NCBI GenBank assembly: GCA_041398605.1
Contig: JAWKUK010000018.1
Coordinates: 112,668 to 176,667 of the forward strand
Length of the DNA: 64,000 nt
Direction of reading: 5' to 3'
Source of the DNA: JAWKUK01 sp041398605
Lineage (GTDB): Bacteria > Planctomycetota > UBA1135 > GCA-002686595
Of this stretch, positions 8,963 through 19,800 are shown in pieces. A program made the position numbers and the translations under genes. Below the pieces are notes generated by a model. It was not told the origin of the DNA. It saw only the letters and a program-made list of their open reading frames with translations, and made no database searches. Each line of letters opens with the position of its first letter. The first letter of the stretch is position 1.

Positions 8963-9589
8963 CTACGGAGCCTCAGCGCAGCGCACGACGCCGAGGTCGA
9001 TGTCGCCGTCGGCGGGGATCTCCGCTAAGTCAACGGAGGCCTCCCACGCTCCAGCGGCCGTCTCTGCGCGGAGATGGAAGCGCGCGCGCTGGCCAGGTGT
9101 CAGCGCCGCGCAGCCGATCGTCCACCGGGTGGGGTCGTCGGTGAAGAGGTACGCGTTGGGGGTCGCGCGGCCGTCGTCGCCTGAGAGCTGGACTGCGACG
9201 CTCGCGGCGACCAATGGAGCGCCCGCGGCGTCGCTGAGGCGCACGATGACGTTGCGCGGCGAGGGCCGGACGGCGTCGGGTGTGTCGGCCATGAAAGGGG
9301 CGTGGAGGCGCGGTTCATGGCGCGCCGTCTCTACCTCCGCCTGCGTCGCTCCGGTGACCTCGGGCGCAGCCCCGGAGGTCTCTTCCGTGAGCGCGAGGGC
9401 TTCGAGCGTCGCGCGATTGAGCGTGGTCGCCTCCAGCGTCGCCGACCCGGCGGCCCCGCCAGGCGCCACGCCGAGCAGCGACCTGACTTGGTCGGCCCGC
9501 GAACGCGCGAGCTGCCCGACACCGGCCAGGGCCAGCGCGACCGCGCCGTAGGCGAAGATAGGTCCCTTCATCGGCAAGCGTGCGAACAT
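8963..9589 (-). CDS. hypothetical membrane-anchored protein
   Basis: Not recognised beyond general features. The 208-residue product has a hydrophobic N-terminal helix (about residues 8-27, KGPIFAYGAVALALAGVGQL) that would act as signal anchor, a low-complexity Ala/Thr-rich linker, and from about residue 105 a beta-rich domain (VIVRLSDAAGAPLVAASVAV...) that resembles the carboxypeptidase-regulatory-like sandwich common in this window. The ATG at 9589 is supported by AGGAGA five bases upstream (9595-9600 on the plus strand). It ends 23 bp before the glucosidase start, so the two are probably co-transcribed. Confidence 0.6.
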   Translation of the reverse strand: MFARLPMKGPIFAYGAVALALAGVGQLARSRADQVRSLLGVAPGGAAGSATLEATTLNRATLEALALTEETSGAAPEVTGATQAEVETARHEPRLHAPFMADTPDAVRPSPRNVIVRLSDAAGAPLVAASVAVQLSGDDGRATPNAYLFTDDPTRWTIGCAALTPGQRARFHLRAETAAGAWEASVDLAEIPADGDIDLGVVRCAEAP

Positions 9590-9673
9590 GTGCGTCTCCT
9601 GTGGGTCCTGCGCTTCATCGACTGAATCCGGCAGAAGGTGAAGGGGACTCCGGGACGGCGCGGTCCGTGCGGT

Positions 9674-10309
9674 TCAGGCCAGGTAGCCGTAGATCGCCAC
9701 GAAGTGGCACGCGCTGCCGGCCAGGACAAAGAGGTGCCAAGCGGCGTGGTGGTAGCGTTGGCCGCGCCAGACGTAGAACAGCGTGCCGAGCGAATACGCG
9801 AGCCCGCCCGCGAGGAGCCAGGCGAGGGCCGGCGGCGGGACGTGCTGGAGCAGCGGCTTGATGGCGATGAGGCCGACCCAGCCCATCCCCAGGTACAGGA
9901 TGGTCGAAGCGCGCCGGAACCTGTGGGAGTAGCGGGCCTTGAACAGGATTCCGATGAGGGCCATGCCCCACATGGCGCCGAAGACGGACCAACCCCACGG
10001 GCCGCGCAGGGGTCCCAGCATGAACGGGGTGTACGTGCCGGCGATGAGCACGTAGATGAGCGAGTGGTCGAGCGCCTTGAAGAGCGCGCGCGCTCGCGTG
10101 TGCGCGAGCGAGTGGTACAGCGTCGAGCCGAGGTAGAGGAGCACCAGCGCCGCGCCGAAGATGGTGAAGCTGACGACGCGCCAAGGATCGTCCGTTGCGG
10201 CGGCGCGCACGATCAGCAAGACGAGCCCGGCGATGCTGAGCAGCGCGCCTGCGCCGTGCGTGATGGCGTTCGCGAGCTCCTCGCCAACGGACTGAGTGCG
10301 TGTGTTCAT
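9674..10309 (-). CDS. hemolysin III / PAQR family membrane protein
   Basis: A 211-residue integral membrane protein of the HlyIII/YqfA group, the bacterial branch of the PAQR (progestin and adipoQ receptor) superfamily. Seven hydrophobic segments are visible. The three family motifs are present: GSTLYHSLAHT in the second region (Ser and His), KALDHSLIYVLIAGTYTPF (Asp and His), and HHAAWHLFVLAGSACHF near the C-terminus. In PAQR hydrolases these histidines and the aspartate bind zinc. Bacterial members have been linked to membrane-lipid homeostasis, but the activity here is unknown. It stands alone between a HEAT-repeat gene and a hypothetical gene, all on the minus strand. Confidence 0.9.
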   Translation of the reverse strand: MNTRTQSVGEELANAITHGAGALLSIAGLVLLIVRAAATDDPWRVVSFTIFGAALVLLYLGSTLYHSLAHTRARALFKALDHSLIYVLIAGTYTPFMLGPLRGPWGWSVFGAMWGMALIGILFKARYSHRFRRASTILYLGMGWVGLIAIKPLLQHVPPPALAWLLAGGLAYSLGTLFYVWRGQRYHHAAWHLFVLAGSACHFVAIYGYLA

Positions 10310-10379
10310 CGGTGTTGCCTGGCGCGGGTCGGGCGCGCTGCGAAGTCGACCTACGGTACCTCAGGTCGCGCAACGCGCA

Positions 10380-11333
10380 TCAAGAGTGACGCTCTCCGTC
10401 GCCGGGGTCCGAGAGGGCGCGATCGTAGCGCTGCGTCGCTTCACGCGCGATCGCTGCGAAGCGCGCGTCGACATCGCGCCCGTACGCGCGCAGGTGCGCG
10501 AGCGCCTCCGCGCCGCGCGACATCATCAACGCCGCGACCGCGGCTCGCGCATCACCCTCCTCTCGCGCGTCCGCCAGGTATCCGATCAGGGCTTCGAGCG
10601 CGCCCTCCGCCCGCGAATCGCCGAGCGCAAACGCCGCGCTCTCGCGGTCGCTGCGCCGCTCGCTCGCCAAGTGCGCCCGCGCGCGCTCCAGGCCCGCCAG
10701 GGGCGAGAGCCGCAAGTACGCCAGGAGCACGCTCGAGACGACATCTGGCTCGGGGTCGCCGCCGTGCAGCTTCAAGCGCAAGAGCGCCGTCCCGCGCTCG
10801 TCGCCGTGGTAGGCGACCCCCTCCGCGCCAGCAGCGCGCACGACGGGCTCCTCATCGCACAGCATGTCGGCGAGCACATCGAGCGCATCCCCGACCCGCA
10901 GCCGCACCAAGGCCAGGCCGCACCGCGCGCGCAAGCCTTGCGCCGAGTCCGACTGTGGCATCGAGCCCTCCATTTGCACGTGCGTCAGCCCGCGCCGGAA
11001 GGGGCCCTCCAGCGGGTGCTCCAGTCGATCGAGCGCTTCTGCGAGGGCGGTCTTCCCGTGGCATCCGGGGTCGAGCTTGCTGGCCTCCCCGGCCCGCGCG
11101 CGCCCCGCGGCGCCGACCCCGAAGAGGTGCGTGTACGCCGCGAGCATCAGCGGCTCGAGCGCGGCGCGGTCTTCCGTTTCCACGAGCGGCGCGGCGCGGG
11201 CGACGAGGTGCGAGCTCTTGCTCGCGAGCGCGCGCCGCAGCGTCTCGCTTCGATCCGCAGCGTACGGGTCGCGCCCGAGCGCGCCGAGCGCGGAATAGAG
11301 CTCGTCGAAGGCCTTCCGGGAGAGTTGCGCCAT
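10380..11333 (-). CDS. HEAT-repeat protein
   Basis: A 317-residue helical-repeat protein without signal peptide. Repeats of the form ALVRLRVGDALDVLADMLCD / EEPVVRAAGAEGVAYHGDE and RSDRESAAFALGDSRAEGAL show the PBS-lyase/HEAT pattern of about 30 residues from roughly residue 130 to 290. Such proteins are scaffolds for protein contacts; no partner can be named. The start ATG at 11333 is followed by MAQLSRKAFDELYSALG. It is divergent to the msrB gene with about 150 bp between the starts. Confidence 0.7.
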   Translation of the reverse strand: MAQLSRKAFDELYSALGALGRDPYAADRSETLRRALASKSSHLVARAAPLVETEDRAALEPLMLAAYTHLFGVGAAGRARAGEASKLDPGCHGKTALAEALDRLEHPLEGPFRRGLTHVQMEGSMPQSDSAQGLRARCGLALVRLRVGDALDVLADMLCDEEPVVRAAGAEGVAYHGDERGTALLRLKLHGGDPEPDVVSSVLLAYLRLSPLAGLERARAHLASERRSDRESAAFALGDSRAEGALEALIGYLADAREEGDARAAVAALMMSRGAEALAHLRAYGRDVDARFAAIAREATQRYDRALSDPGDGERHS

Positions 11334-11484
11334 GGTGGGGGGGAGTGCCGCTCCGTGCGCTGAAGTCTGTCACACCGCGCCGACAATTCCGTACCCTCGC
11401 TCAGCGCATCCTCCCCGAGCGCGCGTCGAATTCCCCTCCGCCGGCCCGCGCGTGTCGCGGGGGCGGCCTTACAGGAGCTTCAAG

Positions 11485-12150
11485 ATGCCGAACCCCCGTT
11501 CCAATGACGCAGACCTCCGGGGCGCACACCAAGGAGGCACGCTCGCCAGGTTCATGCTCGCTGGGGCCGTCGTTGCCTTCATCTCGGCGTGCAGCACCGA
11601 TGCGACGGGCGCGCGCACCACGACGAGCGAGGCCGCTGCGCCGACGGCGTCACAAGCGCGCACAGAGCCACCGCCCACCCACGAGCCCGCTGCGCCGCCG
11701 GAGCAGGCTCCCCCGACGCCGACCCCGTCCGACACCCCGAAGATCGTCATGTCAGATCGCTACAACGCCCTCACGCCGGGCGAAGCGCGTGTCCTCCTGC
11801 ACAAGGGCACCGAGCGCGCGTTTGTCGGCGAGTACACCGACAACGAAGCCGCCGGCACATACCTGTGTCGCCAGTGCAACCAGCCCCTCTATCGCTCGAC
11901 GGACAAGTTCCACTCACGCTGCGGTTGGCCCTCGTTCGACGACGAGCTGCCCGGCGCGGTGCGCCGCGAGACAGACGCCGATGGTTATCGCACGGAGATC
12001 CTGTGCTCGAACTGCGACGGCCACCTCGGCCACGTCTTCCTCGGCGAGCGCATGACGGACAAGAACACGCGCCACTGCGTGAACTCGATCTCGATGACGT
12101 TTGTCCCCGAGGGCGAGCCTTTGCCGCCGACGATCAAGTTGCAGCAATGA
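11485..12150 (+). CDS. msrB: peptide-methionine (R)-S-oxide reductase, predicted lipoprotein
   Basis: MsrB reduces the R epimer of methionine sulfoxide in proteins. The domain covers about residues 90-213 of 221. Two zinc-binding pairs are present (Cys128/Cys131 and Cys174/Cys177), the CGWPSF motif gives Cys146 as likely resolving residue, and RHCVNS gives Cys198 as catalytic residue (usually RYC). The start at 11485 has a Shine-Dalgarno-like AGGAGC eight bases upstream; the longer frame back to 11332 lacks coding character. The N-terminus has a hydrophobic stretch ending in FISAC with Cys36, a lipobox, then a Pro/Thr/Ala-rich linker, so the enzyme is probably anchored outside the cytoplasm, where it would repair oxidised envelope proteins. 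The reductant is not encoded next to it; trxA lies 1.1 kb away but is cytoplasmic. Confidence 0.93.
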   Translation: MPNPRSNDADLRGAHQGGTLARFMLAGAVVAFISACSTDATGARTTTSEAAAPTASQARTEPPPTHEPAAPPEQAPPTPTPSDTPKIVMSDRYNALTPGEARVLLHKGTERAFVGEYTDNEAAGTYLCRQCNQPLYRSTDKFHSRCGWPSFDDELPGAVRRETDADGYRTEILCSNCDGHLGHVFLGERMTDKNTRHCVNSISMTFVPEGEPLPPTIKLQQ

Positions 12151-12188
12151 CCGCGGCGGCGGCGCGCCTGCGGCGGTGACCCCGCCAG

Positions 12189-12230
12189 CCAAGGCCTGTC
12201 ATCCAAGGCCTGTCATCCAAGGCCTGTCAT
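12189..12230. repeat. three copies of a 14-bp direct repeat
   Basis: The unit CCAAGGCCTGTCAT occurs three times without mismatch at 12189-12202, 12203-12216 and 12217-12230. It fills the gap between the convergent msrB and fmt genes and its last base is the first base of the fmt stop codon (complement). Copy number probably varies between strains; no hairpin function is evident. Confidence 0.9.
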
Positions 12231-13228
12231 CAGGGCGCTGCGGCGCCCGGCGCCACGCCAAAGCGCGCCCCCGGCGCAAGGCGCGCGCCGCGCAGGAACG
12301 ACGCCGCGTCCATGGCGCCCTTGCCCGCGGGCTTGACCTCGATGAGCTCAAGCGCGCCCGCGCCGGCGGCGACCGCCGTCGAGGCGCGCCCCGCGGCGTC
12401 GGCGAGCAGCGCGCCAGCCTGTGGCTGCGGCGCTCCCTCGGGCTGGGCCGGGAGCGCGACCGCGCGCGCCCGCAGCAGCTCCAGCTCGCGCCCGTCCGGG
12501 AGGGTCGTCCGCGCGCCGGGCCAGGGCTGCATCGCGCGCACGAGCCGCGCGAGCTCCTCCGCCGGGCGCGCCCAGTCCAGCGCCCCATCGGCCTTGACGA
12601 GCTTTGGCGCCAGCGTGACGTGCGCGGGGTCTTGCGGCGTGAACGTCGCCGTTCCGGCCGCGAGCTGATCGAGCGCAGCGACGAGCGCCTCGCCCCCGAT
12701 CGGCGCGAGGCGCTCGAACAGGGCGCCGGAGGTCTCGTCCGGGCCGATCGGCGTGCGCCGCTCCAGGAGCACATCGCCTGCGTCGAGGGCCATGACCATG
12801 CGCTGGATGCTGACGCCGGTCTCGGCGTCGCCGTGCTGGACCGCGCGCTGGATGGGGGACGCGCCGCGCCAGCGCGGCAGCAGCGAGCCGTGCACGTTGA
12901 GCGCCCCGTGCGGGCACAGACCGAGGAGGTCACGGCGCAGGAGCTCTCCGTAGCTCGCGACGACCAGGACGTCCGCGCCAAACGCCGCCAGGGTCGCGAC
13001 GAACTCGGGGTCCTTCGTCGTCTCGGGTTGCAACACCGGCAGCCCCGCCGCCTTCGCGAGCGTCACGAGCGGGCTCTCGACGACGACACGCCCCCGACCG
13101 CGCGGGCGGTCCGGGGGCGTGACGAGCGCGAGCACGCGGTGGGGGCTCGCGAGGAGCGCGTCGAGCACGGGCGCCGCAAACGGCGGCGAGCCCATGAAGA
13201 TGACGGAGAGTGCCGATGGTTCGCTCAT
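12230..13228 (-). CDS. fmt: methionyl-tRNA formyltransferase
   Basis: Formylates initiator Met-tRNA with 10-formyl-tetrahydrofolate. The N-terminal hydrolase-like domain has FMGSPPFAAPVL and the signature NVHGSLLPRWRGASPIQRAV; Asn111, His113 and Asp149 match the catalytic triad of the E. coli enzyme (Asn108, His110, Asp146). The C-terminal OB-like domain (about residues 210-320) is present, and the length of 332 residues is slightly above the usual 310-320. The start ATG at 13228 follows a repeat-containing gap after trxA. Peptide deformylase is not seen in the window, and rsmB is separate. Confidence 0.95.
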   Translation of the reverse strand: MSEPSALSVIFMGSPPFAAPVLDALLASPHRVLALVTPPDRPRGRGRVVVESPLVTLAKAAGLPVLQPETTKDPEFVATLAAFGADVLVVASYGELLRRDLLGLCPHGALNVHGSLLPRWRGASPIQRAVQHGDAETGVSIQRMVMALDAGDVLLERRTPIGPDETSGALFERLAPIGGEALVAALDQLAAGTATFTPQDPAHVTLAPKLVKADGALDWARPAEELARLVRAMQPWPGARTTLPDGRELELLRARAVALPAQPEGAPQPQAGALLADAAGRASTAVAAGAGALELIEVKPAGKGAMDAASFLRGARLAPGARFGVAPGAAAP

Positions 13229-13229
13229 G

Positions 13230-13271
13230 TCGCCCGGCGCGCAGCGAGGGTCGCCCGGCGCGCAGCGGGGG
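13230..13271. repeat. two copies of a 21-bp direct repeat
   Basis: TCGCCCGGCGCGCAGCGAGGG at 13230-13250 is repeated with one change at 13251-13271, and a partial third copy (TCGCCCG) follows. It lies in the 58-bp gap between trxA and fmt, directly in front of the fmt start, where it could affect the leader. Confidence 0.75.
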
Positions 13272-13286
13272 TCGCCCGCGATCGGA

Positions 13287-13613
13287 TCAACCGACGTGCG
13301 GGTCGACGGCCTGCTTGAGCGCGTCGTAGCGCTGCGCGCCGATGATCTGCTTCTGGACCTCGCCGCCCTTGATGACCATGAACGTCGGGATCGACGTGAT
13401 GCCGTACTTCGACGGCACGTCCATGTTGTCCTGAGTGTTGAGCTTCACGACCTTCAACTTGCCCTGGTACTCCTCCGCCAGCTTGTCGACGTAGGGCGTC
13501 ATGCTGCGGCACGGGCCGCACCAAGGGGCCCAGAAGTCGACGAAGACGGGGACAGTGCTCTTGAGGACTTCGGTGTCCCAGTTGGCGTCGGTGACGTCGG
13601 CGGCGGAACTCAT
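13287..13613 (-). CDS. trxA: thioredoxin
   Basis: A normal-sized cytoplasmic thioredoxin of 108 residues. The redox site WCGPC is at residues 31-35, preceded by VFVDFWAP, and the cis-proline is in SIPTFMV (Pro76). The start at 13613 gives MSSAADVTDANWDTEVLKS, which fits the family; the longer open frame back to 13826 has no thioredoxin-like sequence. It lies upstream of fmt on the same strand and 221 bp downstream of the end of the giant TPR gene. It would supply electrons to reductases such as ribonucleotide reductase and cytoplasmic Msr enzymes. Confidence 0.95.
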   Translation of the reverse strand: MSSAADVTDANWDTEVLKSTVPVFVDFWAPWCGPCRSMTPYVDKLAEEYQGKLKVVKLNTQDNMDVPSKYGITSIPTFMVIKGGEVQKQIIGAQRYDALKQAVDPHVG

Positions 13614-13834
13614 GGCTTCGGTTTCGGAGCAGGATGCTTGACGCGGCCCGAGGACCGTGTCGGTCGGATACCCCGCGCGGGACGCCCGGGGAAGGAGAGA
13701 TCTAGGACACGGCGCACGCCCATGCCAGTACCAGGCGACGCGCGCGCCGGGATTTTGACCGCGGCGGCGCGCCGACCCTCGATTCTGGGGCCTGCCGGGG
13801 GTCGAGACAAGCGCGACCGTAGGCAAGTTGGGCC

Positions 13835-16800
13835 TCAGCGGCCGCCGAGGAGCTCGCGGGAACGGCCGGCCCGCGCATGCGACGGATAGGCTGCGACCGC
13901 GCGCAGCAGCTCAGGGCGGGCCGTCGTGAGACCCTCGACGGCCGCTCGGGCTTGGGCGAGCCCGTGGGCGAACTCGCCGCCACGGACGGGCCAAGCGCCG
14001 TTGAGTCGCGCCTCTGCGTCGACCTCGAGGAAGAGGGCCAGGGCCCCTGCCGCGTCTCCATCCTCGAGCTGCGTAAGCGCCTGCCTCGTCTTCGAGGGCT
14101 TGGCCGCCTCCGACCCCCGCAGCTCGAGCGCTTTCGAGGCCCAGTGCGCAGCCGAGCCCGCGTCCGCGCGCCGGCGCGCGAGCGATGTGAGCTGCTCAGC
14201 GATCCAAGCGAGATCGGCCCGGCGGCCGAGCGCCTCCATCGAACCCCACTCCTCGAGCAAGAGCCGCTCGGCTTCGGCGTCGAGCAGGGGCAGCTCGAAG
14301 GCCGCATAGGTCGTGGCCAGGCGCGCGCGGGGCACGCGCGCATCCGCGCCGTCACCGGCCCGAAGCCGCGCGATGCGCTCGGCCTCAAACGCGCGCGCCT
14401 CGTCGTTCCGTCCGCAGAGGTAGGCCAGCTCTGCACGGAGATCGCGCAGCGGCGCAATGGCGACGCGCTGCGCTTCTGGCTCCTCGTCCTCGACGGAGAT
14501 GTACCCGATCGTTCCCAAACCGCCGGACGTCGTCCTCAGCGACGCCGCAGCGTCAAGGCCGCGCGGGGCCACCCCATACTCGAACCGCACGGGGCCGCCC
14601 TCGGACCAGGTCACGCTGCCCTCGTCGTTCGTCGCCGCGCGCGCCTGGAACAGCGTCCGCGCGCGCACCTCAACGGCTTCGAGGGCCAACGTGTAGGCAG
14701 CCCCATAGTCGCCGGCAGTGAGGCGCGGCGGCCAGCGCTTCGCGGGCCCCGGGGTCCTCGGGGCGGTCGGCCACGGCCGCCCGTGCGAGCGCGATGAGCG
14801 CCCTCGGTCCCCGCGCTGCAGCGCAATCTCCCGCTGCAGCGCGCCGTAGAGCTCCGGCGACAGACGCGCAGCGCCGGCTCCCTGCGCCGCATCGTCGCGC
14901 GTCGCGGCGGCGGTCGCCCGCGCCTCGAGGTCGTCCAGGCGCTCGACCTCCGCAAAGAGGCGCGCGCAGAGCTCAGGCGCCTGGCGGACGCCTTGTTGCA
15001 CCGCGGTGAAGGCTGCCTCGAGCGCGTACTCGACGTCGCCGCTGCGCAGCTCCGCCGTCAGCGCGGTTTGCCAGTGGAAGTCGTTCCGCGCGGCGCTGGG
15101 CCGACCAAGGCGCGAGAACTGCTCCCGCGCCTCGTCGACGAGGCCGTGCGTCCACAGGGTCCACCCGGCCATGTCGAAGAGGTTGCTGAACTGCTTGAGG
15201 TTGTACAGGTTGTATAGGGCCCCATTCGGGGAGCCGAAGCGCCGCTCTGGCGTGTGCGAAAGCTGGTCTACGAGCTGTCCCTTGCTGCCGAGCTGCAGCG
15301 TGAGTTTGCGGAGCAGCGCACCGAGCTGGCTCGCCGCGCGCCCATCAGCGCTCCGGCCACAGGCGGCCAGGCGTTGCTCCGTGTCGAGCGCTCGGCCGAC
15401 CAACGCGCGGGCCTCCTGACGCCGATCCGCGTTGCACAACAGCGAAGGCAGCCAGGCAACGACGTACGGGTGGTGTGGCCGCGCCTGCGCGAGCGCCTCG
15501 AGCCCGGTCAGCCGCCGTACATCGTCCTCGTCGAACTCGAGCCGCTCCAGGAGCACCAGCCGTTCGAGCGCACGCACCCGTGCATCGCCCTCGCCCGGCG
15601 CGGCGAACTGCGTGCGAGCGGACTCCAACGCCGCGTCGAACGCCGCTGAACCGCTGAGGCCTGCGCGAGCGCTCCCGTCGAGCGCCGCATCGAGCTGCCA
15701 CGGGTTGACCCCGCCCTCCGCCAAGATCACGGCCAGCGCCTCGTCGAACCGCTCCAATGAGAGCAGCAGCTCCAGCTCGTTGGCCGCGAGGGTCGAGCGA
15801 CTGCCCGCGTCCGAGAGCAGCTCGAGGGCGAACTCCTCCTGTCCGTTCGCGCTCAGGTAGCGCACGACATTCGCGCGCACCCAAGCGTCGTTCTCCTTGG
15901 GAATCGTCTTCACGAGCGCGCGCGCGGCCTCGACCTCCTCTGCCTCGAGCATCAAGCGCAAGAGCCGCCACATCGAGTTCGAATAGGCAAATGAGTTGGG
16001 GCGCGCAGCGCGCGCGCGCTCGAGCAGCTTGCGCTCGAGCGCGTGCTCTACGTGCCCCCCTAAGGCGCCTGCGCCGCTCTCGAGCGCCTGGGCTGCCTCG
16101 GCCAGCTCGCTCCACATCCCTCTCCATTCATTGCCCTGTGCCGGCCATTCGAGCGCGAGCTCCAAGGCCGCGCGCACTCCGTCCACTTCGGCGACGAGCT
16201 CGAGCGCGCGGCGCGCAACATCGACATCGTCCTGCTGCGCCGCGCGCTGCCGCAGCGCCGCGTCGCGCAGCGCCTCGCCGCGCCCGAGCTCGCGCCCGAG
16301 CCGAGTCAGCGCGCGCTGCCGCGGGCTCCCTTCCAGCGCGGGGCGGAGCTGCTCCGCCGCGAGTAAGCGGTCGAACGCGACCTCGGCCCCCCCGCTCGCT
16401 TCGTCGAGCGCGATCGCTGCGAGCAGGGCAGGTTCGGAGCTGATGTACGCCGGGCTCTCGCCGCCTTCTCCGGCCGCATCGATCTCCGCCAGGACCTCCC
16501 GTGCTGCGTCCTCGAAGCCCGCGGCGTAGGTCAGCGTCAACAGCGCCTCGGGCGCTTGTTTCAGCGCCGCGCGCCAGCGCAGGACGGCGGCCTCGCGGGC
16601 CGCGACGACGGTCACGGGATCGTCGCCGGCGCTGGCCGAGGCGAGCTCGAGCGCGCTTAGCTCCACCTCGAGCGCGGCCTGCTCGTCGAGCACGCCGATC
16701 GGGGTCTCGACCAGCCGGCGGGCGCTCGGTGTGACGGCGGCAGTGATGCGCGTCAGGAGGTCACGCGCGCGCCCGTAGGCGCCCCGTTCACGCGCGTAGG

Positions 16801-19800
16801 TGACCGCCGCCAGAGCGACCTCGCGCGCCCCGCGCGCGGCGGTGCCCAGCTCGACGAGCGCGTCCTCGAAGCCCTCGTGCGAGCCTCGCAGGCGCTGCGC
16901 GTAGGCGCGCAAGAGCTGCGCACGCGCCCCTTCCAGCGCAGCGGCGCGCTCCTCCAAGGTCGCAGCCGCTCCCTGGGCGCGGGCGTCGCCTCCTCCCGTG
17001 TTCGGCCCGCCCAAAGGCCGTATGCACCGCTCGATGCAATCGAGCGTCGCTCGGTCGACGAGCGCGCGGGACCCCGCCTCCTCCCAATGTGCGTCGAGCG
17101 CTGCCAAGGAGAACTCGGCCGTGAGGTCGGGTGTGTCAGAGAGCGCTTCGAGGGCCTCCGTCAGGTGCTCACGCAGCCAAGGCGACAACGTGGTCGACGT
17201 GTCGCGCAGGCGCGCGAGCTCTTGCTGCGCTCGCTCGACCTCGCCCCGTTGGAGCCAGAAGCCGGCGGCGGTGCGCTCGCCGGCCGCGATCGAGCCAAAG
17301 GCTTGCGCCAGGACGTCGCTCGCGCCAGCTTCGTCACCCGCGTTCATGAGCAGGTGAGCGAGCCGCGCGCCCAGCGCGATGCGCTGGTCGTCGTCTTTGG
17401 TCCGGGCGAGCCGTGGCCGCATGAGCGCGATGAACTCGGCCTCGGCGCCGGCCAGGAAGTAGGCCTCGCCGCAGGCCGCGACGACCTCGTCGAGGTGGGG
17501 CGCGAGCGGGACGAGCACATCGGCGTGCTGCAAGGCCTCCTCAAAGCGTCGGTCCTCGAGCAAGCGCGCCAAGAGCGTTCGCCTGAGCGCGACGTTCTTG
17601 GGGTCGGCGGCGACCGTCGTGGCGAGCTCCTCCAGCGAGGGCGCCGCTTGCACGGACGCCGGGTCGAGCCGCGTGATGCGCGCTGTGAGCTCGCGGCTCA
17701 AGCTCGACGCGCTCGAGCCTGAAGCGCTCAGGCCCGAAGCGCTCAGGCCCGAAGCGCTTGGGCCGACCGTCGCCTTGCGGTAGAGGCGCAGCGCTTCGTC
17801 GGCCTGGCCCGCGGCCTCGAGCGCCTCGCCGTAGCCCAGCAGCGAGTCTGCCACTGACGGATCGAGCTCGTACACGACCTTCCACAGCGGGAGGGATGTG
17901 GCGTCCGCAGCGACCGTCTGCGCGGCGGCGCGCAGCTCCCATTGGATCCAGTACTTCGCGTTCGAGCTCGCAGCGAGCATGCGCTCGAGCCGTTCGCCGA
18001 AGGCTCGCCAGTCGCGTGTCTCCCAGGCGACCGCAGCGAGCGCGGTCTCTACGTCCCACGGGAACCACGTGTCGACGTATTTGGTGGACGCGAATCCATT
18101 GGCGTCCGCGAGCTCACCGAAGAACGTCCCGGTTGAGCCTGCGGGTGCGGGGATGCGCGGCGGCTTCAACCCATAGACGGGCGACAGTGGCTCCGAATCG
18201 TCGCTTGGGCTCAAGAGGTTGTAGGTCGTAGGCGGCGGGGTCACGCCGGTTCGGCGTGCCTCTTCGATCTGCAAGAGCTTGACCTGCTCAAGGGTCTCGC
18301 GAGCCTCGTCGAAGGCGCCGCGGTCCATGGCGAGCTGCGCCGCAGCGATGGCCAATGGACTGCTCTGCGGCGCGAGGCGCATGAGCTCGTCGAGGACCTC
18401 CTTGGCGGTTGTCAGGTCATTCTCCAGGACCAGGTATTGAAGGTAGACCAGCCCTTGATCCGACACGAAGTCGGCGTCGACAGGGTTCACCTGCTCCGCG
18501 GCGTGGGCCCCTTCTGCGGGCCCTAACGCAGAGCGCGACGTCCGCCAACGGTCAGCGAGCGCGGCGCGCAGCGCGGCGCGATCGTCGATCCGCGCGGCTG
18601 CCTGCGCTGCAGCGGACGCGCCACCCCAGCGCGTCGCTAGCTCGTACCCCAGCGCGAGCTCGCCGCCCGCGAGCAGCTCTTCGCCGTAGGCCACCATGAG
18701 GGCCCGCGCGGGAGGGTCGAAGTCGAGCACGTGGCGCAGGACTGGATCGTTGGCGGTCGCAAGAAGCGCCGCGCGAGTCGACGCGGTGAGGCGCGCGACG
18801 TCCTCCTCGAGCTCCAGCCTCTGGTAGGCGCGGAGCACCAACGCCGCGCGGCTCACGTGCTCTTGGTGGTCTGGTTCGAGCGCAGCCAGCAGCGCCCGGG
18901 CCTCGTCGAGCGCCCCCGCCTCGCCCAGCGCCGCCGACAATGCAAACTGGACATCCTCGCGCCGCGGGCGCTGCCCGGCCGTCCAGGCCCCATCAAAGCC
19001 AGCGTTCGCGCTGAGGCGCCGATACCGCAGGACCGTCTCGTCGGTCACGCGCGGCACGAGCTCAGCGGGGAGGCGTCGCTCCAAGCGCTCGCGGTCTTTG
19101 CGGTTGGGTCGCAGCGGGTCGATCGCCGACGTCAGGCCGTCGCCCGCCAAGAGCGCTCGCAGGTCGACGATCGCGCCTTCGAAGTCGCCCAGCTCGAGCC
19201 TCAGGGTGGCCACTGCGCTGGCGTTGCGCAGGTCGTTCGGGAAGCGCTCGGCTGCGCTCTCGTACAGCGTCAGGAGCGACTCCAAGTCGCCGCGCTCCCG
19301 GTGGATCGCCGCGAGCTCCTTGATTCGGTTCGGGGTGAGCTCTTCTGCACCACCCTCGAGCGCAGCCTCCAGCTCCGCCATACGCGCCGCGACGCGGACC
19401 GGATCGCGGCGCATCAAGAGGCGGTCGCGGCTCGCAAGGATGCGCTTCCAGCGCTCGACGGAGTAGCCCACTGCGCAGCGTCCTGCCTCTAGCTCGGACC
19501 GTGACGCGGCCAGCAGCGTTGCAGCCTCTGCATAGCGCCCGTTCGTCATCAAGCTACTGAAGGCGGCCGCTACGACGGGCTCTCGCGTCGGAGCTTGTTT
19601 TGCGGCGCGCGCCAAGACCTCCGCTTCGAAGTCCCAGCCCAAGGTCTGGTACACGTGGCCGCGGACGTCCGCGACCCCCCGTTGCTCGCGGGCGAGCTCG
19701 GCGGACACGGCGCGCTTTGCGGTCTTGCTGAGGGACCGCGCAGCGTCGCCCGCGGGCCCGACCGCGGCCTCTACGGCGAGGAGCGCTTGCACGAGCGCAT

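Noticed and set aside
6732..9551. Long plus-strand open frame opposite the glucosidase
   Set aside because: It is the antisense frame of a gene with clear GH63 motifs; rich in Arg, Val and Leu with no recognisable domain.
9638..12055. Open plus-strand frame over the HlyIII and HEAT genes
   Set aside because: Mostly Arg/Ala/Pro shadow text of the opposite strand; it also overlaps msrB out of frame.
12151..12230. Repeat between msrB and fmt as a terminator
   Set aside because: The 14-bp units are direct, not inverted, and give no clear hairpin.
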